Below are positions 60,876-64,000 of a DNA stretch of 64,000 nucleotides, piece after piece. How positions within the stretch are numbered: the stretch's first letter is position 1; each line of letters begins with the position of its first letter. The stretch is taken from NCBI RefSeq assembly GCF_030159255.1, contig NZ_BSCT01000043.1:1-64000 (forward strand), read 5' to 3'. A model generated the notes under the pieces. That model was not told the DNA's origin, did not search any database, and saw nothing but the letters and a program-made list of their open reading frames with translations. This stretch comes from Bradyrhizobium sp. SSBR45G. GTDB taxonomy: Bacteria > Pseudomonadota > Alphaproteobacteria > Rhizobiales > Xanthobacteraceae. The translations under genes and the position numbers were made by a program.

Positions 60876-61424
60876 ATGACACGCATGATGGCTCTTGTCG
60901 CGACCGTCGTGCTCGGCACCACAGCAGCTTTCGCGCATCAGGACAGCATCCTTTCCCTCGGCACGGATGGCACGATCCCCGGGCTGCCACCTGCTTATCA
61001 GACGACCCGTCTCCACCTTGTCTTCTCGGAAGGCAGCGCGGGAGTCGTTCAGGAATTGAGCTTCCTTTCGTCCGGGCGAGAGACCCGTGTCCAACCATGT
61101 CTGCTGCGGCTGATTGCCAAGGCCTCTCTTCGCCCATTGTATGTGACGGGCTCATGGTATCATGACGAGACGATCATGCCCCACTATGTTCAGATCGAAT
61201 TCCGCGATCCGCCATCGTCACGGCAGACACCAGCTCAAACCAGCGTCCGCTTCTTGTTCAGCCTCCGCGATTCGGTGCTTCTCGAAGTGACGCGACTCAT
61301 CGCGATGCCGCTTTCTGCTCAAAATCCAGAGGACGCTGCCCATGGATCCGAAGGCGGTCACGCCACGATCCAGTTCCAGCCGGTGCACCTCCTCAATGGA
61401 TGTCCAGACCCTTCGCTTCAATAA
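60876..61424 (+). CDS. Small exported protein of unknown family, downstream of the CHAT gene
   Basis: A 182-aa protein with a signal peptide (MTRMMALVATVVLGTTAAFA, cleavage before HQDS) and a soluble, strand-rich mature part with Cys residues near the middle (VQPCLLRL) and the C-terminus (LNGCPDP). No family recognised. It lies 276 nt after the CHAT gene on the same strand and shares its lower G+C, so it may belong to the module with its own promoter. Membership is inference. Confidence 0.65.
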   Translation: MTRMMALVATVVLGTTAAFAHQDSILSLGTDGTIPGLPPAYQTTRLHLVFSEGSAGVVQELSFLSSGRETRVQPCLLRLIAKASLRPLYVTGSWYHDETIMPHYVQIEFRDPPSSRQTPAQTSVRFLFSLRDSVLLEVTRLIAMPLSAQNPEDAAHGSEGGHATIQFQPVHLLNGCPDPSLQ

Positions 61425-61587
61425 ACGTCGTTCCGCAAGGTGACGCAGTTGAAGACCGCGGTTTCGATTTTCGCACTGATCCATCCTGCTCTGATCCTGC
61501 TGCGTTACGACAGGACGGCAAGTCGCGGATGCAGCAAGAGACACTCGAACTCAAATCCGCTGCACGCATCGACGACCACGTCCGGCC

Positions 61588-62850
61588 TCATTTGAACGCC
61601 GCGTCGCCGCGGTCGACGATGGTGCGCACGGACTGGATGAAGGCCGAGGCGACCGGCGCGAGGATGTCGGGGCCGGTTGCACCGAGATCGTCGGCCGGCG
61701 TGTGGAAGGCATGGTGGCGGCCGGCCATGCCGAGGAAATTGGCGTAGCCCGCCGCGTGCACGTCGCGGAGCTCGCCGACCGCCCGCTGCTCCGTCACCAG
61801 GCGCTTGGCCGCGACCGCCGCAAAGGTTTCGTCGGTCAGCGCCACCGCCGATTTGCTCAGCACGAGATAACGCTCCTCTTCCGCCCGCTCGGACTTGCTC
61901 CCTTCCGGCATGGCGTAGCAGGCGTTGGACGATCCGAAATGGACCCAGGCCAGCGTCGCCTTCGGCGCCGGTGCGCCCTCTTTGAGGAACAGCTCCATGC
62001 CGCCATGGCCGATCTCGTGGCCCGCGGTGGCGACGAAGACGAAATGGGCCGGCCAGCGCTCGGCCGCGACGGTGCGCGCCAGCGCCAGGAAGCTGGCGAT
62101 GCCCGGCCCGCGCTCGCACACGCAGGAGTACCAGCCGGTCATCGGCGTGGAGACGACGATGGCCGGCCCGCGATCGCTGCCGATCTCGGCGATGACGTTG
62201 CGGCCGGCGACGTTGCGCTCGTAATGGCCGGCGACGTCGAACGACAGCGGCGCCTCCGACGCCACCGCCCGCTCGAGCACGCCGCGCGCCTTGGCGCCGA
62301 CCACCATCACCGGCACAGGCCAGGGCGCATCCTCCTGCGTGACGTTGTAGGCGAACCGTTCATCGGCCGGGTTGCCGATCATCAGCAGGATGGCCGCAGG
62401 CCGCCTGGCCGCAGCCGCGGCGATCGTCGCACGATGGCTGGGGCCGAGATAGGCGCCGCCGTCGAACGGCAGTTCGAGCCAGAGGATCTTGCCGGCGACG
62501 TCGCCGTCGCGTGCGAGCGGCGCCGAAAGGCGGAAGCTCGCTTTGTCCTCCGGCGGCCACCAGAACGGCGTGGTCTCGATGGTCGCGCCCAGGGCTTCGC
62601 CGCTCGCCCGCTCGACGACATATTGGCGGCCCAGCACGACAGGTTGGAATTTGATCGCGAAGCCGGCGTTCGACAGCTCGCCGGCGATCCAATCGGCAGT
62701 GGCGCGGTCACCGGGCGAGCCGAAGCGGTGCAGGCCGAACGACGCGTAGCGCGCGACGTCGGCATAGAGGCTCGCGCCGGACACGACATCCTTGGCTGCC
62801 GCCGGCCCGGCCATCAGGGCCGCCAGCGCCACGAGACACATCCACCGCAT
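61588..62850 (-). CDS. Exported M28-type peptidase-like protein with altered metal site
   Basis: A 420-aa protein with signal peptide (MRWMCLVALAALMAGPAAA). It resembles M28 aminopeptidases: an N-terminal part with a PA-like insertion (about 90-220), the core strand VSTPMTGWYSC, the helix after FVATAGHEIGHGGMELFL, and the C-terminal HHAFHTPADDL. The usual first His-x-Asp and Asp-Asn ligands are not obvious, and the Glu-Glu pair reads His-Glu. It may bind metal differently or be non-catalytic. G+C is like the core genome. Transcribed towards the CHAT module. Confidence 0.75.
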   Translation of the reverse strand: MRWMCLVALAALMAGPAAAKDVVSGASLYADVARYASFGLHRFGSPGDRATADWIAGELSNAGFAIKFQPVVLGRQYVVERASGEALGATIETTPFWWPPEDKASFRLSAPLARDGDVAGKILWLELPFDGGAYLGPSHRATIAAAAARRPAAILLMIGNPADERFAYNVTQEDAPWPVPVMVVGAKARGVLERAVASEAPLSFDVAGHYERNVAGRNVIAEIGSDRGPAIVVSTPMTGWYSCVCERGPGIASFLALARTVAAERWPAHFVFVATAGHEIGHGGMELFLKEGAPAPKATLAWVHFGSSNACYAMPEGSKSERAEEERYLVLSKSAVALTDETFAAVAAKRLVTEQRAVGELRDVHAAGYANFLGMAGRHHAFHTPADDLGATGPDILAPVASAFIQSVRTIVDRGDAAFK

Positions 62851-63018
62851 GAATCCCCCCGGAGCTCACCATTCATGGCCGTCAGTCTCGGCGCTGCGTG
62901 GCTGCAGTCAACCCGCATTGGCGAACGGGCACCATGTCGGGTGCCAACAGCGGCCGGCCTGCGGCCGCGCCGATGATGGCAAGGCGCGACCGCGTGCACC
63001 CATGGTCGCGGCCGGCGC

Positions 63019-63909
63019 TCACGCCTGAAAGTAGCCGGGTTGGCTGATGTCGGCGATCAGGCCGATCCCGTCGGGCGTCCAGCCCAGGCGCTGCTGTGTC
63101 AGGGTGCTGGAGGCCGGCATATCCAGGCCCGCGAACACCGCCAGCGGTCCATAATAATCGCCCGCCTCCTCCGGACCGATCGGCACGACCGGCACGTTCA
63201 GCGCGCGACCGATCACCTCGATGACCTCACGCATGGGGACGCCTTCCTCGCCGACGGCGTGGTAGATCCCGTCTGCCGCGCCCTTCTCCAGGGCAAGCCC
63301 GTACAGGCGGGCGACATCCGACCGATGCGCCGCGGCCCAGCGCTCGGTGCCGTCGCCGACATAGGCGACGCGGCCCTTCTGTCGGGCGAGTTCGACCAGA
63401 TAAGAGATCAGCCCGGCCTTTCCGGGCGCGCCGTGCACCTGCGGCAGGCGGATCGCCATCGCGCGCACGCCGCGCGACGCATAGGCCAGACCGGCCTGCT
63501 CGGACACACGCGGAACATGCGCGCTCGACTCGCGCCGCATGTCTTCGGTGACCACCACGTTGGCCGCGACGAGTCCGGTTCCGGAGGTGACGATGAACGG
63601 CTTGTTCGTGCCCACCAGCACATCGCCCATGGCTTCGATGGCGGCCTTGTCAATCGCGCCGTTCTCCGCGAATTTCGAGAAGTCATGGATGAAGGCGAGA
63701 TGGATCACGCCATCCGCATCGGCTGCGCCGCGCTTCAGGCTGTCGAGATCCTGCAGCGAGCCGCGATGCACCTGCGCGCCCAATTGCTCGAGCGTGCGGA
63801 CGTTGTCGTCGGAGCGCGCCAGGCCTGTGACCTGGTGCCCCCCAGCGATCAGCTCCCTGGTGGTTTCGGAGCCGATGAATCCGGCGGCGCCGGTGACGAA
63901 GACACGCAT
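63019..63909 (-). CDS. NAD(P)-dependent epimerase/reductase (extended SDR-like)
   Basis: A 296-aa Rossmann protein with the N-terminal VTGAAGFIGSETTRELIAGG (GxxGxxG). The catalytic region has a Ser (VTSGTG) but no clear Tyr-x3-Lys at the usual place, as in atypical SDR5/NmrA-like members. Sequence such as AYVGDGTERWAAAHRSDVAR resembles the YwnB/SDR_a group. Upstream, two 9-bp direct repeats suggest control by a regulator just outside the window. Confidence 0.85.
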   Translation of the reverse strand: MRVFVTGAAGFIGSETTRELIAGGHQVTGLARSDDNVRTLEQLGAQVHRGSLQDLDSLKRGAADADGVIHLAFIHDFSKFAENGAIDKAAIEAMGDVLVGTNKPFIVTSGTGLVAANVVVTEDMRRESSAHVPRVSEQAGLAYASRGVRAMAIRLPQVHGAPGKAGLISYLVELARQKGRVAYVGDGTERWAAAHRSDVARLYGLALEKGAADGIYHAVGEEGVPMREVIEVIGRALNVPVVPIGPEEAGDYYGPLAVFAGLDMPASSTLTQQRLGWTPDGIGLIADISQPGYFQA

Positions 63910-63953
63910 GAGACACTCCCTGTTCAGATCGCCGGGATATTGCTACGTTGCTC

Positions 63954-63984
63954 ATACGGGTAAAGTAGTGACGTTATACGGGTA
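63954..63984. promoter_or_regulatory. Two 9-bp direct repeats upstream of the SDR gene
   Basis: ATACGGGTA occurs at 63954-63962 and 63976-63984, 22 bp apart start to start (about two helical turns), 45-75 nt upstream of the leftward SDR gene. The arrangement suits binding of a dimeric repressor such as an HxlR-type protein, often divergent to SDR genes. The regulator gene is not in the window. Confidence 0.5.
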
Positions 63985-64000
63985 TGATTGCTAACAGGAT

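Overview
The window is a G+C-rich alphaproteobacterial chromosome segment. Gene content and order point to Bradyrhizobium or a close relative: lptF-lptG-lptD-surA-pdxA-rsmA, then gmk-yicC-mltG-fabF-acpP-fabG-fabD, then rpsF-rpsR-DUF2232-rplI, then dnaB-alr. Several small proteins and a dispersed palindrome are also of the kind I know from Bradyrhizobium. The genus is inferred from recalled synteny and protein similarity, not from a search. No tRNA, rRNA, CRISPR array or intact insertion sequence was seen.

Layout. 1-5.2 kb: aspS, selO and rnd. 5.3-8.6 kb: two tiny divergent genes, then a leftward operon of two GNAT-fold acyltransferases and an isochorismatase-like protein, divergent from a LysR regulator across a perfect 14-bp palindrome. 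8.6-10.5 kb: a short autotransporter-type barrel protein and a cold-shock gene with terminator. 10.5-13.7 kb: purN-purM, then pgsA-hdaA. 13.9-18.0 kb: ppk and ppx (polyphosphate synthesis and breakdown) and a single-domain globin. 18.6-21.3 kb: an aldehyde dehydrogenase divergent from a ModE/LysR-like regulator with a substrate-binding-like domain, with a 9-bp inverted repeat beside the dehydrogenase ribosome binding site. 21.4-28.3 kb: TerC-family protein, ndk, a His/Gly-rich exported protein, an ABC-F ATPase, a lipoprotein, holC and pepA.

28.6-36.4 kb is the lipopolysaccharide-export and outer-membrane-biogenesis operon, with overlapping stop and start codons at most junctions. An alcohol dehydrogenase and a long low-complexity membrane protein with repeated short helices follow. 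40.5-47.6 kb holds leftward gmk, yicC, mltG and the fatty-acid synthesis genes. 47.7-50.5 kb is the rpsF-rpsR-DUF2232-rplI operon, whose leader contains a 10-bp stem that buries the rpsF ribosome binding site, and it ends in a strong terminator. 50.5-55.2 kb: a cytochrome c-like protein, a relic of a cyclopropane-fatty-acid synthase gene, a Flp-pilin-like microprotein, dnaB and alr.

From about 55.2 kb the sequence becomes accessory: a perfect 33-bp-arm inverted repeat, about 0.9 kb of repeat debris, a stand-alone ClpX-type zinc-finger ORF, and then a module of visibly lower G+C (56.55-61.4 kb). The module encodes an exported protein of unknown family, a four-helix membrane protein, and an 860-residue exported protein ending in a CHAT (caspase-like) protease domain with His721 and Cys768 intact. 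A small exported protein lies downstream. The first three genes overlap and share one good promoter. This is the best candidate for an undescribed system: a cell-envelope CHAT protease with dedicated membrane partners. The window ends with a divergent M28-type peptidase and an SDR-family epimerase/reductase preceded by two 9-bp direct repeats.
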